A stretch of DNA of 64,000 nt from Diphasiastrum complanatum (GCA_029204225.1 CM055103.1:50950496-51014495), one strand, 5' to 3'; positions 21,504-33,345 are shown, counted from the stretch's first letter. Notes: generated from the letters alone by a model not told the origin. Program-made: numbers and translations.

Positions 21504-23098
21504 CGCAAAACTACTCGAAAATTCTGTCGTTGGCTAAAAGCAGTATGTCGAGGCCAACTATGATGTTAGAAGTCGAAAATAATGACCTGCACTTTTTCCC
21601 TTACCAGGCCACTTGCCGCTTTTCCACCAAATTGAAAGCCAAATCGACGTCACCTTCCAAAATGCACTTTGTCGTCAACTCCCAACTACATGCCCAATGG
21701 AATGGTGAAATCACTTTTGGCACACTCCGAACATTTTCTTCGCTACAATCACTCTATTTTGCTGTACCATACTTACAGGTACAATCCGGGTGCCCTTTGT
21801 TTGGAGTCTGTAGCCCTTCGTTTGGCTCAAAACGAATAAAGGAGGCAAAATTAAGGGCTTATTCACTTTCTGAACCAATTCTTCAGTTTGAAGGGACTTC
21901 AACCTTCAGTGACTTTGGACCCAACTCAACTTTCAAAGTGAAGATTTTTACTAAAATTGAATGGCTAAATGTCCTTCAGCCCCTTCTAATGAAGTTTCCC
22001 ATGGAAGGAAGGAGATCCAACGATCTCTTCACATCCCAAAGTCCCTGTTGCTTGCTGGAGGTTTGATCTTTCCGCTGATCAGGATGGACTCACATCCGAC
22101 GACTACCAATCAAATCGCGCACTAACTCGGAACCCTGTAGCCACTGGCTCACCTCATAACGCTACAAGTTCACTCGCGATGGTCGCGTGCGAGCCTCCCG
22201 TGGCTCCTCCTTCTCTTCTCTCAAAACTTTGGGTATGGCTACCCTCTGAGATCTGATCCAGCTCCCTAGCGCTTCCACGGCCAGTGCGGCCAGCTCAAAT
22301 TTGATTGAACTGATCAGGGCACCCTCCTTCCTGCTTTTATAGGAACAAAAACAGTTGAATACAGAGAGAAATCCAGGTTTTTGAGCTTCCAAACCCTAGG
22401 CCGAGGTTTTTCTCAAAAAACTGATCTTGGCTTCCTGTTCACAGTTCTTTGACAGGCCAATCCTCTTGCTTTGAGGTCGCCCTACTGATGGGAGTGTGAT
22501 GCTTCAAACCGTTCTCAAAACAGTGTCCGTTTGAATGCACACTGTTAGTTGATTTTTTGACATGATAAATTGGGCTAAACTAGAGAAGAAATGACATGCT
22601 ATCTCATCAAATATGCTACTTATTAGTGTGACCGGCAAAAAATTTGGCCCGTATAGCCATAGCCGAAGGGGTCCCAGTCCACCCAAAATGGACTACCGAG
22701 AGGCTTGATAAGTAAATTAGCCTTAGAAATGGCTGTGTAATTTCTGTTTTGATCAATGATCTTATCGAATTTTTGGTGGATTGCCAAGGTAGCCGAATTT
22801 TATATCAATATAATATAATGTTTGAGATTTTTTTTCAGGTTCTCCTTTCATCCAGCCTATGTGGAAATCAGAGACTTGCCATTATTTTCGAGCACCAAGA
22901 TATTTGGAAAATGTCAAGAATTTTCGACAAAGACCAACATTCTTCTCCAACCGATCTTTTCGGACCAAAAACATCAATTAAAAGCCGAATGAGAAATACC
23001 ATCACCAGAAAATTGGGCACTACAAGTATCAAATATCACACTAGGACAATGGGCCACGGGACCAAAATGGGCAAAACCTTCATACTTAAGGAAGTACC
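21504..23098. other. Gene-free stretch: probable Copia-2 leader/LTR plus unrelated spacer, unit 1
   Basis: Collinear with 56976-58570. The first part would be the leader and 5' LTR of minus-strand Copia-2, but no tRNA-Met primer site was recognised. A TTTTTTTTCAG followed by an apparently open stretch (22838-22960, residues like YFRAPRYLENVKNFRQRP) appears in both units and may be a decayed exon. The segment ends at the unit 1 inversion breakpoint. Confidence 0.45.
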
Positions 23099-23763
23099 CT
23101 CATCTTCTGATTCGCCATTGATTTGTTGTTCGTCAAAAGTAGAAGAGCTTTGACCTTCAATGGGAATAGTCGACTGCGGAATTTGAAAGTTCAATGTGTC
23201 GGGAGAATCTGACAAGTCAGCTACATAGGGACTGTCTTTTCCTTTGAGATCTTGAAATTGATCTTCGATGAAAATGACATCTCGGCTAGTGAATATCTTT
23301 GACTCGATGGGATCAAACAACTTGTAGGCTTGATCTGAAGTAGTGTAGCTGATAAAAACACATTTGATACTCTGGAAGTCAAGCTTCTTTTTGAGATCAT
23401 GAAGTATCTACGAAAAAGCAGTACTATATCCAAAAACTCGTAAGTTTGATAAAGAAGGTTTGGTACCTATCCAAACTTTGAATGGTGTTTTGTCTGAGAG
23501 ACCTTTAGTAAGACATCTGTTCTGAATATAGGCTATTGTTGAAACAGCTTCAGCCCAGAAGGACTTCAGAAGTGTCGCATGTGATAACATGCACTTTGTC
23601 GATTCAGCTAAGGTTCTATTCTTTCTCTCAACAAAACCATTTGACTGAGGCGAATAGGAGATAATGTATTGTTACTCAATGTCATTGTTAAGACAATACT
23701 CCTTGAATTCGGTGGAGATGTATTCTCCCCCATTATCTGACCTGAATGCTTTTATTTGTTTGC
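23099..23763 (-). pseudogene. Copia-1 integrase fragment, inverted in unit 1
   Basis: This is the reverse complement of about 739-1390. It includes the integrase end (HATLLKSFWAEAVSTIAYIQ, with Trp where the plus-strand copy has a stop) and the linker with MFDPIESKIFTSRDVIFIED. The break at its right-hand (linker) end is the same base at which Copia-1 of unit 2 begins (31393). That is why I read it as one half of a Copia-1 split by inversion. On the other side (23763) it meets unrelated sequence, so it was already truncated or interrupted. Confidence 0.85.
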
Positions 23764-24820
23764 CACCGAATCACGCAGCAATAGATTATGGTAGTACCTG
23801 CATCACACCCATCTTGTGCACCTAGAATGGCTTATGCTCCCACTCCCATCAAATTTCATTATGTGCCCATCTCAGATCCATGCACTTTGGGGATATGAGA
23901 ATGGAATTTCTTTCTACAAATTGACAATTGATGGATGCATTTGATATCAGAACGTGTCTAGATGTGTACTCAAATCTCAAGTAGATGCAATAGGTCTATT
24001 GTCTCACTTTTTCTCAAGAATTTACATCTCTCACTCACTCCAGTGACTCATGATTGATTTAATCAATGAAACTTCTCTGATGCTAACTTTTCTTTCTTTT
24101 CTTTTCTTTTTTTAACTTTTTTTAGAGAAAGACTGAATAAGATATATATACATATATCATGGTCACAGTATACATATTTTTTCCCAACTCTCATTTTCAT
24201 CTTTTTTTTTTTTTTCAATCTCAAACTCCTAAATCATACAATTATGCTCCTTTTTCAGACAACATAGAGGATATGCCCTCTTTCTCTCTTTTTTTTTTTT
24301 CCAATTTTTTTTTTCAAATACAAATTTTTTTCATACACATATATACACAACAATCTCCTACTCACTTATATCATTTACTTCTCTCAGTTTTTCATATCTC
24401 CCCTCATGCTCCTATTCAAACAGTTATGCCCTGGTAACAATGCAAGGGTAATGCCCATCGAGTTTGTTCCTAAGTTCATGCCTAATGCAGGTGGAGATGA
24501 ATGCCATCGTTCAGACTTGCAGCAGATGAATCAATCAAACTGTGTCTAATATGATGCTTCGATAATGGTGAGTAGTTGATGTACCCTTGCTCATAAGGAA
24601 AATTATCTAAACGCTTGACTTACCTATTATACAAAAGACAAGAAAACCATCCATACGTTGATCTTTTCTTTTTTTCAATCGATATATAGAATGACATAGC
24701 AAAATAATCTATCAACAAAACTATGAATAGATAGACAAAAATAGAACTCAAATTAAATTTACAGTCTCTTACCCACTTGTTGGAATCCAAGGGCAAGAAT
24801 GGATGGTTTATAATCATCTA
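23764..24820. other. Gene-free stretch with pyrimidine-rich low-complexity tract
   Basis: No convincing coding region. 24080-24340 is strongly T/C-rich on the plus strand (A/G-rich on the minus strand), with runs such as CTTTTCTTTTCTTTTTTT. If the Gypsy element on the minus strand ends here, a purine tract on its coding strand would fit the vicinity of a 3' LTR, but no LTR was identified. The equivalent region of unit 2 is beyond the window. Confidence 0.4.
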
Positions 24821-25442
24821 CTACTCATTATCGATCTTGTTGTCAGGGTACTCGTCATCTGCTTCCATTCTATCATATGCACTGGCTTGTCTTCCCATGT
24901 TCTTTTGGTAATCCTCAAGATGATCATACTCAAGGTAGGAAGGTAAGAGATTCCGATATGTATTTGAATTTCCTTGATGACCATGACTTTGAAGGTTTTG
25001 ATGTTCATCTAGATTTTGAGGTAGTAATGCGGGTTTTGATTCTACAGTCTCGAACATTTCTCCTACCCCCATACGATTCACTATTGTTGTCTACAATCAT
25101 ATCTGTTCTAGGAGATGCAATGTCTCCTTTGTCATTTCGATTGGTTGATTGGGAGTACGGCCTAGTTGGGCTAGGAGGGTATCTTGCCTCTATAGTTTTC
25201 TCACAGTCTGAATCATATCCAGGTAGTTCATTATCCCAATGGAATATTTCGACTGGCACCACTTGGCTTTCTTTGAATAATTCTTGTATACCAAACAGTT
25301 CATGATCAAAGACATCAGATGCAGTATATCTAGCATACTCCCTACTCTCATAATTTGTTGGGTCTAGATTCATGGATTTGACTCTGGGGAGATAATTATC
25401 AAGGCCTTTCCATACTATTTCATGTACCTCTGCATGGTTCAA
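24821..25442 (-). pseudogene. Gypsy element region downstream of protease (acidic, unknown)
   Basis: Two overlapping frames on the minus strand: 25442-25005 and, shifted, 25081-24821, ending RMEADDEYPDNKIDNE. The composition is rich in Asp, Glu, Asn and Tyr (EYARYTASDVFDHELFGIQE). There is no reverse transcriptase signature where one is expected after the protease. It either replaces pol in a gag-protease-only element or is captured sequence. Function unknown. Confidence 0.4.
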
Positions 25443-25475
25443 GCTGCTTTCACTATCCTTGTCAGGAGGTACAAT

Positions 25476-26510
25476 TCAATTGTGTTCATCATCTTCTGTA
25501 TCAGTTCCTGAATCATCATTAGACACTTCTTCCCATTCCGAAGAGGGTATGGGGGCTCTTTCTAACTGAGGGGTCTCAGGGTATCCATCAACTACCACTT
25601 GGCTCTTCCCTCTACCAAAAATCAATAGTCCTGCAGGAATGTCTACTATGCAGTCACTTAATCGTAACCAAGCCCTCCCTAATAGGAGGGAATAGCTCTT
25701 ATAGCCTGCCAACATTCTCATGACATAGAAGTCCACATTCACAGTCTTTCCAGGAACTGTAATAGGGATAGATCTCATTTCTCCTTTAGGCTCGATGACA
25801 AAGTTGTTGGCCAACTTCAAGGCAGTCAATGAAGTGGGCTCCAGGTCTATTCCAAGCCTGTCTGCCAATTCTAGGCTTACTATATTCACCACCGATCCCA
25901 CATCTACCATAGCTCCTTGGATAACTAAACTATCTATAGTGACATCAACTTTGGGACAATATTGGTCTACTATGTTGTTGTCCACTTTTCCTATCACAGG
26001 TGATTCTATCCTCCTCATTCCCAAATTTATCGGTCTCATCATCTGCTTCACCTTCCGATAGACTGTGGGTGAAAGTTGGAGTAACTGCCATAAGCCTATC
26101 TCTAATCTCAATTCATTCAAAGTGCGACTCAAATCTAGGTTTCCAATCCTAGGGCTGAGGTCTATGTCACGAATCTGTCTGACTACAGTTCTATTTTTGT
26201 GTGGTACAATTTCAGCCTTTTCCTCCTTTCGAAGTATCTTAGGTGGCTTTCTAGCTTCCAATCTCTCCACTTCTCTAGGCTCTGTTTTGTCGATGTTGAC
26301 TATGGGTGTATTTACTATCATCGAGGTATCTATCGTCTTGTGCAAGATAGGCACATCACTTGTCTTTTTTTCAAATACCTTCCTCAAAGACGTAGTGGGA
26401 GGATCCATCGGTGTCTTACTTCTGGTCACAGCTAGTACTTCTTCTTTTGTCTTTATGGACCTCATTGTATCGATCTCTATCAGATTCACTGGAGGCCATT
26501 CATCCTCCAT
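25476..26510 (-). pseudogene. Ty3/Gypsy retropepsin-like aspartic protease region
   Basis: A 344-codon open frame. The N-terminal half is a basic/acidic linker. From about residue 195 it has VDVTIDSLVIQGAMVDVGS, the flap region, and LLLGRAWL near residue 285. This is the retroviral-like protease fold of Gypsy elements that cleaves the polyprotein. The catalytic triplet reads D-V-G instead of D-[ST]-G, which would probably impair activity. The C-terminus is acidic (DDSGTDTEDDE). It lies directly downstream of the zinc knuckles of gag. The same frame starts at about 63917 in unit 2 and leaves the window. Confidence 0.75.
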
Positions 26511-26534
26511 TTCAGCTTTGCTCTTGTCTTGAGA

Positions 26535-26801
26535 TCATATTATAGATGGTCTGCGTAGAAAGCTGACTGATCTGGGGGTGTCAACTACTTTTTCATCTTG
26601 TGATCTATGATTCACAGGTCCTAGTCTTAGATTAGGTGCCACTAAGGCTTCTCTGTGAGCCCAACATCTATCTTCCTGGTGACTAGTCTTTTTGCAAAAA
26701 GCACAAACTGTGTTAGGACAATTTCTATTCAAGTGGTTTCCTTGGCAGAATTGACATAGTATACCTAGTGGTTGGTCAAATGGTTTCCTTTGGCCTAACA
26801 A
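26535..26801 (-). pseudogene. Gypsy gag zinc knuckles
   Basis: Two zinc knuckles in tandem: CQFCQGNHLNRNC (CX2CX3HX4C) and CAFCKKTSHQEDRC (CX2CX4HX4C). They are typical of the nucleocapsid part of Gypsy gag. A stop separates this frame from the upstream gag frame; unit 2 reads glutamine there. Unit 2 instead has a stop right after the histidine of the second knuckle. Confidence 0.85.
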
Positions 26802-26804
26802 ATT

Positions 26805-27984
26805 CTATTGTCGCTTTAAGAAGTTCACATCTGAAGCTAATGTTGACATATTCTCATTCATGACATCCATGTATCCTTTGAGCATCTCTTTCATGTCATC
26901 TAGACCAGAACTAGATCCAGTACTCTCATATCCCTTCTCTGGGCCAGAAACTTGCCTTCTAGTATTAGGTGGCATCAATTCTAAAAGTCTGGGTGGTGGC
27001 TGTGGTTCTGGCATTACTGCTAGAGGTCTTCGCTCTTGTAATGGCTGGGGATTGTTGTGGACTTGATTTCCTCTAAATGTATTATGCTCCCACACATCCA
27101 TTCTAAGGTTTATGTTATTCACAACTCTAGATATGTTTGATGCATTCGTGATGGCAATTTGTGCATCCTCCACTACAAGAGCTTTACTTACGGCTTCCAT
27201 TAAAGTCTGAGGGCTATTCTGACGTACTACAAGTTGTATGTCATCTCTTAGGCCTCTCGGAAAGAAAGTGAGTAATAGTTGGGGGTAATTGCACCATGGC
27301 ATCTACCTGCCGTGTTAATTCAGTTAATCTACGATGATATTGACGAACTGTTTTACCTTCACCTTGTTGAAGTGAGCTGATTGTAAACAACAAACCATTG
27401 GGGGTGCGACATGGAGCATACTCAAGTAGAAACAGTCTAAGAAATTCTTCAGTGGTCTCAATAGATCTCCTAGGCAAGCTATAATACCATCTCCTCACTG
27501 ATCCAGTCAAGTTAAGTGCGAAAAACATCATTTCGTGGTGGGGATCGATGATTTGATTAATGAGACATGCGGTCCAAAATGCATTAATGTGAAACTCAAC
27601 ATCTTCATATGGGGCTCCATGATACTCAGGAATCGCTCCTTTGAGCTTGGGTAACTCTCCTACGGTGACAGAGATTACTAACGGCTCAGTCGGTCTTCCT
27701 GCCATGCTCATAGGTTTTACCTCAGAGGCTGCTAATGGAGGGATTTCTGGTGTAATATCTAAAAATATATACAACTGTTTCTCGGGTGATTCCCCTTCTT
27801 CTCTCTCATCTCTTGGATCATTTATCTCATCTTCAGATAGAGTTTTAGTCTCTACTATCTCAGGGTGAGGCCAAGGCTTCCTAAGTCCTTTCATCTTAGG
27901 AGTCAGTAAAATACTCAAAGATGGTGGTCGTATTTCTTCATCCAAGTGCTTCCATGGTAGTGAACCTATGGTGACTGATCGCAA
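26805..27984 (-). pseudogene. Ty3/Gypsy gag (retrotrans_gag), frameshifted, unit 1
   Basis: The first frame (27984-27241) starts MRSVTIGSLPWKHLDEE and carries the gag core: GAIPEYHGAPYEDVEFHIN, then LTGSVRRWYYSLPR and QGEGKTVRQYHRRLTELTR. The second frame (27302-26805) continues with LLLTFFPRGLRDDIQLVV after a shift near 27290. Together they make a capsid protein of about 390 residues. The element is on the minus strand only because this 8.3-kb segment is inverted in unit 1. The N-terminal ~270 codons are missing from the unit 2 copy. Confidence 0.8.
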
Positions 27985-28748
27985 ATAGTATTTTGTCTAC
28001 CGGATAATACTCAACTATTGTTGTTTACCCGAGTCATGGTCTGATCTTAACTCGTTGTTTTATGGAAAATGCATATTGTACCATCTTGTGAAGTTTAGAT
28101 TTCATCCGAGATCTTAAGGTAGCCAGCGCATTGGGTATGTGTATGGTATCTCAACATGACATGGTAACTTCTCTCATCTCATTAGTAAGATATAGGGTGG
28201 GTATCTCAGAAATGAAATCAATCAACTCAATAGGACAATTCCTTTTTGGTGTGTAGTTGACAGTTTAAACAATAGAATCATTCTTAACACATGAAATTTG
28301 TGTATCATTGGCATTGTTACTTCCATCTATCTTCAAGGCAATTGTCTCTCTACTAACTGTAATAGAGACCTCAGAGGACATTTCCTAACTTGGAAGTGAG
28401 GTGTTGCACTCCAGCTTTAACACAGCGCGCTCAGAGGCTCCTAGGCTTGTCGACTGGTTTAGTGAAAAGACAACAAGCACCTAACAACACAAAGTTTCTC
28501 TTCTAGTCTTGGAGCCTATTTCAGAGCTAATACAAGTAATTGATTCACATCTTTCAATCTATCTCAGTTCATCGATACAATGAAGAAAAGATCTTCCCCA
28601 ATGGATAATTCCTCAAAATGGTCCATCTTCAAGTAGTACGGTGTTTCTAGAAAATCCAAATCACTTCTCACAACAATAGATAATGATCTCATTTCTTAGA
28701 GAGACAACAACCTTCTTTCAAGCAATCAATGACCACTTCCAAGTAGCT

Positions 28749-29046
28749 CCCGACAGATGCACCAAAAATGTTACGTGTGCGTCTGACGGTCTAAACAACA
28801 TAATCATTCTCAACACTTGCGATCTCAGACACATGAAATTTGTAGACCATTGATAGTATGACTATCCTTCAAGCAATATTCCCTTATCAAGCCACTCCTG
28901 GCAAACGCACCAAAAATGTTATGTGTGCGGCTGACGGTCTAAACAATGTACTCATTCAATTTAGCAAATTCTTAGGACATTCCATTTGTATGATAACTAC
29001 TTTCCAAACAATAGTCCCTTATCAAGCAACTCCCGGCAGATGCACC
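28749..29046 (-). repeat. Primer-binding-site region in three tandem copies, unit 1
   Basis: On the minus strand, CATTTTTGGTGC(A/G)TYTGCCG-like sequence recurs three times, at about 28764, 28912 and 29046, spaced 148 and 135 bp. The copy next to ..GTCGTAACA at 29053 marks the end of the 5' LTR, so TTGGTGC.. directly after it fits a tRNA primer site. The intervening repeat includes CGTCAGCCGCACACGTAACA. In unit 2 there are six copies. Confidence 0.8.
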
Positions 29047-29465
29047 AAAAATGTTACGACATTTTCCACTAAAAGGATCAAAGCTAAGGGAAAAATAACA
29101 TAACAGGATACAGCACCACTATGTGTTCAGTGTCGTGCTGTTACGAGAATGGTCCTACATGTCTCAAACTCAAAGCTAACTGGGGGATCCCTGACATGTT
29201 CTATCGACCAAACCGTAACTCTATAGCTAATAGAGGTTTTCCAGGCCTCTAGAGACATAGCCTATAAAGGGTTATACTCACTTCCTCAGTCTTCTTGAAA
29301 CTCACGACCTGCACTAATGATATCTTGCTCGCTTGCGAAGTTCTAGAGCTACTCCTCCTCATATTCTTCTCGAGGATCTCTTCCAGAATCCTTGATGATA
29401 TCATTTAAGTTTTCTAACACATACTCTGGCAATTGATCGGGAAGCCCTAGATGCAATTCTGTATA

Positions 29466-29944
29466 TTAGGTAAAGGATCCTCCTAACTCTTTCCACGTAG
29501 AATCTTCACTCAACTCATACACTACAAGGGAACTACAGTCGGCATTATGTCTAACTCTGAACAGTCTATCTCCAACTAGGAGATGTCTATGGAAATCCCT
29601 GGAATAGTAATAATGATAAACCCTTCCATTTCTACTCAACTGGCAGAAGTCACCTGGTAGAGGTAGCTCTCGCAATCCTAACCCAGTCATAACAATCCAG
29701 GCCCAGATCTCGTCCTAATAGCACTTAGAAGTTCTATGTAGCGTGTTGCTACCAAGACCCATGAGTCGTTCATTCTTATGTACATGGATGTTTTGACTCT
29801 AAATCCCTCATTATCAACTTCAATGGCTAAATCCCCATCCCTTACAATTCCAATGGTGGTGTCTAATGATATTAGTTCTAGTGAAGCCCATCCAATTATT
29901 CTGACTACGGGGCAATACCTCCTTGGGTTTGAGGTGCAGGCCAT
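29466..29944 (-). CDS. Two overlapping unknown ORFs in the Gypsy LTR region, unit 1
   Basis: ORF a (29944-29687, 85 codons) begins MACTSNPRRYCPVVRIIGWA and contains RDGDLAIEVDNEGFRVKTS. ORF b (29690-29466, 74 codons) begins MTGLGLRELPLPGDFCQLSR and ends STWKELGGSFT. They overlap by four bases as ATGA. Both are open and of identical length at 60862-61340, with about eight and three substitutions respectively. No family is recognised. They may once have been a single frame. They lie upstream of the primer site, that is, in the LTR or the transcript leader, an unusual place for coding sequence. Confidence 0.4.
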
Positions 29945-30863
29945 ATACTAGTTGACTGCTTCTCTAACATGTCAAGCTCTCAATATAACTAACACTTCTC
30001 AATCAATAATCATTCACATAAACCTCTATGCATGCACAATTGCATCATCTATCGCAGATTGAATATGCAGGTAGCAGAGTGTGAGAACCAAATGAGGAAA
30101 CTTACATGTGAGGTTCTCTTCTCAGGTCTCCTCCAGCTCCAGTCCGCAGGAAATCAGAGACCAATCATGCAAAGGTTAGGCTTCCGGGAGTGTATAGTGT
30201 TGCTGGAGTTCACCTTGTAGACACCAAGAAGTGTTGCTCCTAAGTGCAGACTGGTTGCCAGAATGACTGATAGTCGTGAAGGATCCAAGGAGAGCTCATG
30301 CAGTTCACGGACAACTTGATTTCAGTATCCTCATCAGTCTTCTATAGACTGTGTTTAGCAAGTTTCAATCGACAAAGCAACAGAGACAACATGCTTCGAT
30401 TGCTCCATAGCAGACAACAATGACAGTTCTACTTCAATGATGGCTCTTCAACGATAATCAGACATACATTCTCAATGGGTCCCATATCAGTGATGGAGTT
30501 AACATTTGCTCAAGTCAGTCCTAGAATTTGGAATTATTCTCACTCAAAATATCCATTGCTAATAACGATTCCTCTCTAGTTTTAGTAGCCTCATAACAAA
30601 GCTCTCGCTGTCTCATAGACCGATGTTTAATATTCAGTATTCAAACATCTGTGGAATGCACTTAATTAGTAGGAATACGTACAAGTCATCATGCAAAACT
30701 TCCTCAGAATCATTGAAAAGTCTATACTCATAACTGCACATATGGATCAGTGCTTTGATAGGAGTCATCACTCTTCATCTCTGATATGTGTTGGCTCTGC
30801 GACAGTGATTTTGACAAATCAACTCAAGAAATTCTCAAACACAACGATCGGTTCCACGATCCT

Positions 30864-31085
30864 TTAGGCTCCCATGAAAGGAAAGTTGGTCATCATCACC
30901 CTCAACAAATTACGTAAAGAAGGAATATCACCGTCGCACCTCTGCAAGGCTACGCGATAAAACAAACATGAAAGCATAACGATATGAAAAAACAGAGCTG
31001 GTTCTCGATATGGTTCTGTTTGCGTGAGGTTGACCATGCATGTATATTCGTCAATGGATGACGACCCAACCTTTTGATTTTTCAT
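30864..31085 (-). CDS. Small unknown ORF near the Gypsy element start, unit 1
   Basis: A 73-codon frame containing TEPYREPALFFHIVMLSCLF and CDGDIPSLRNLLRVMMTNFP. The unit 2 copy (58929-59147) keeps the frame over the shared part but starts and ends differently. No recognised domain. It could be an exon of a captured gene. Confidence 0.25.
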   Translation of the reverse strand: MKNQKVGSSSIDEYTCMVNLTQTEPYREPALFFHIVMLSCLFYRVALQRCDGDIPSLRNLLRVMMTNFPFMGA

Positions 31086-31392
31086 TTCATCCTACCCTTT
31101 GACCATTCAACATTTCATTTTCAAGGGTTCATTTAGACTTTTTGGCTTTGTGCCATGTGGACTCTTAAATGGCATTGAAGAGTGTGGATAGGGCCACATG
31201 GGCACCCATGACCAAAGTACATGGCCCATGTGGGTCAATGTTCTCATCCAATAGAAATGTCCCATTTGTCAACATGAGTCAAGGTCTTATGCCCGGTATT
31301 TCACATTTTGTCGGCATCCTCTTAAATTCAGACGGTGCTTGACATTTTCCTGGTCCTTCTTGATAATTGATCTTTTGGTGACCCTTATACAG

Positions 31393-32638
31393 TTCAGCAA
31401 CTATAGTACGATCAAAATGATCAACTTCCTCTATTATCCAGAAGATCTTCAAGAACTAGCAAACCACCTAAGTGGTACATCGACGAGTTTGCAGCCTACC
31501 TTGTTTAGGGACCGACGTCTGTCCAATATGCACTCAGTTAGCCTGATTGAGATCTCTAGAGAGAAGCTATGGATAAAGAGTATTCATCTCTTATCAAGAA
31601 CCAATTGCAAATGGATTTTCAAAGTCAAGTACAATGCAGATGGAAGCATCAACAGGAGAAAGGCACGACTTGTCGCTAGAGGATTTTCTCATGTATACAA
31701 TGTCGATTACATTGAGACCTTCAATCCAGTGGTCAAGCATTCTTCTATTTGACTTTTGCTATCAATTGTCGTTGCAGCGGATTTGGAAATACATCAAATG
31801 GATGTACAAACAACATATCTCAATGGAGTTATCGAAGAAGACATTTACATGGTGCAACCCGAAGGTTATATTATTGAAGCTAAACACAATCATGTGTGTA
31901 AACTCCATAACGCACTTTATGGCTTGAAGCAATCTACTCGAGCATGGTTTCAAAAGATCACTACTTTCCTTATTGATCACGACTACACACCTAGATCTTC
32001 AGATTCAAATGTTTACTTCAAAGCAGTGCATCAGTCTTTTATCAATTACTTTATACGTGGATGATACATTGCTTTTCAACAACAGTACTGATCTGATAAA
32101 AGATACCAAGACAATGCTATCTTTCGAATTCGACATGACCGATCTGGGCGAAGCTCATTTCTACCTTGGTATATAAATCCACAGAGACAGAAAATAGAAG
32201 TTGATCCTCATTACACAACAGAGGTACATCTACAACATGTTAGTCCGATATTTTAGCAATCTTTGATAGCTCTATCTTCCATTGAATCAGAGTATATCGC
32301 AGTCTCTTAAGCTACAAAGGAAGCAATTTGGTTGAGGAACTTACTCTTATATATCGGTCTGAATCAATATGCTCCGACAACATTATTTTGTGATAATCAA
32401 AGTGCCATCGCTTTATCAGTCAACCCTAGATTTCATTCTAGGAGTAAGCATAATAAACTGAAGTATCATTTCATCATAAACAAAGCTCTCAACGAAGAGG
32501 TCAAATTGCAGTACTGTAGAATGCAAGATATGATCAAAAATATTTTTACCAGAGCATTAAGTTTGAAAACACACAGAATATTCTGTGTAGAACTAAGTTT
32601 GAAGGTCAACGCATTCAAGGATTCAGATTAAGGGGAAG
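31393..32638 (+). pseudogene. Copia-1 reverse transcriptase and RNase H, unit 2
   Basis: It starts exactly at the base equivalent to 1391, so the protease-integrase half is not attached (it lies inverted at 23099-23763). RT motifs are CKWIFKVKYNADGSINRRKA near 31606, LNGVIEEDIYMVQPEGY in 31756-32064, and LYVDDTLLFNNS near 32050-32090. RNase H includes TLFCDNQSAIALSVNPRF near 32376. A 46-bp deletion near 31600 and stops shared with unit 1 show it was dead before duplication. It begins unit 2. Confidence 0.85.
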
Positions 32639-33345
32639 TGTTGGATTAATCTCCTTCTTACGAATCGACTAATCGGTTTTAATCTTCATCCATTGTTTAT
32701 CTAGTTTTGCGGATTTTTTCGTGTCTTTACTCAATCTGCAGTTTACAAGTGTTTTTACACAGTCTGTAGAAATACACGGAGTTTGACAATAGTGTCGCAT
32801 TTTTCGCCTGTAAGGAATCTCGTGGAAAAATGTAGTGTCGCCTTTTTCACATTTTTCGCCCATCAAGATTTGCGAGTAAATATGCAAAGTCGCATTTTTT
32901 GCATTTTTCAAAGTGCCTCAAATACTAAGGAAATGACTCTGGCAAAGTGTGGGGGTACCCTAATATGAAGGAAATGTGTTTTTAGGGCATTGTTGGGTTT
33001 TTCACAAAAAGCCAACACTGTCGCATTTTTGTGACAATGTCACTTGTGTCAATTTTGGTTCATTTCTGCAGAGTGACAATTCTAGTTCATTTATGCAGAT
33101 AGACTGTTTACGGCCAATCTCCACTACTTATCAGCAATCAATGACATGGAACCGGATGAATGCCAACGAACACCAGACAACTAGCAATCGCATTTGACGA
33201 CCTAATTGCTTAGTATATATAGTTGTTTATATTCATACATCTATTCATCGAAGTCAAGAAGTCCTCAGCTTTAGCAAGTATTGTTGTCAGCTCTCTATCA
33301 AGCTTTCAAGCTTGAACTCTCTTGGGCATTCTAGCTCAGTCTTTT
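32639..33345 (+). repeat. Copia-1 3' LTR, unit 2
   Basis: Starts TGTTGGATTAATC at 32639 after the polypurine tract AAGGGGAAG. A TATA-like run is at 33213-33220. It is collinear with 2687-3357, then continues beyond the point where unit 1 is deleted. The end given is nominal; the terminus may lie anywhere to about 33550. Confidence 0.65.

Larger units (their letters stand above)
29047..31392 (-). repeat. Gypsy 5' LTR/upstream region, inverted in unit 1
   Basis: Sequence upstream of the primer site on the coding strand, ending ..GTCGTAACA. It contains two overlapping open frames at 29466-29944 and one at 30864-31085, all conserved in unit 2. The LTR start was not located, and the stretch may include more than the LTR. 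It is about 0.8 kb shorter than the matching part of unit 2, mainly between 29945 and 30864. The right end (31392) is the inversion breakpoint next to the Copia-1 half of unit 2. Confidence 0.5.

Noticed and set aside
22162-22392. PBS-like TGGATCAGATCTCAGAG on the minus strand as the Copia-2 primer site
   Set aside because: It only loosely resembles TGGTATCAGAGC, and no LTR end is visible beside it; the position is too uncertain to annotate.
24159-24437. Phe-rich open frame of 92 codons
   Set aside because: Produced by a T-rich low-complexity tract; not conserved or domain-like.
25795-26532. Long plus-strand frames opposite the Gypsy protease
   Set aside because: Antisense shadows of the protease frame; no recognisable features.
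29466-29944. Cellular gene captured in the Gypsy LTR
   Set aside because: No recognisable domain or introns; conservation between two recent duplicates is weak evidence. Kept as unknown ORFs only.
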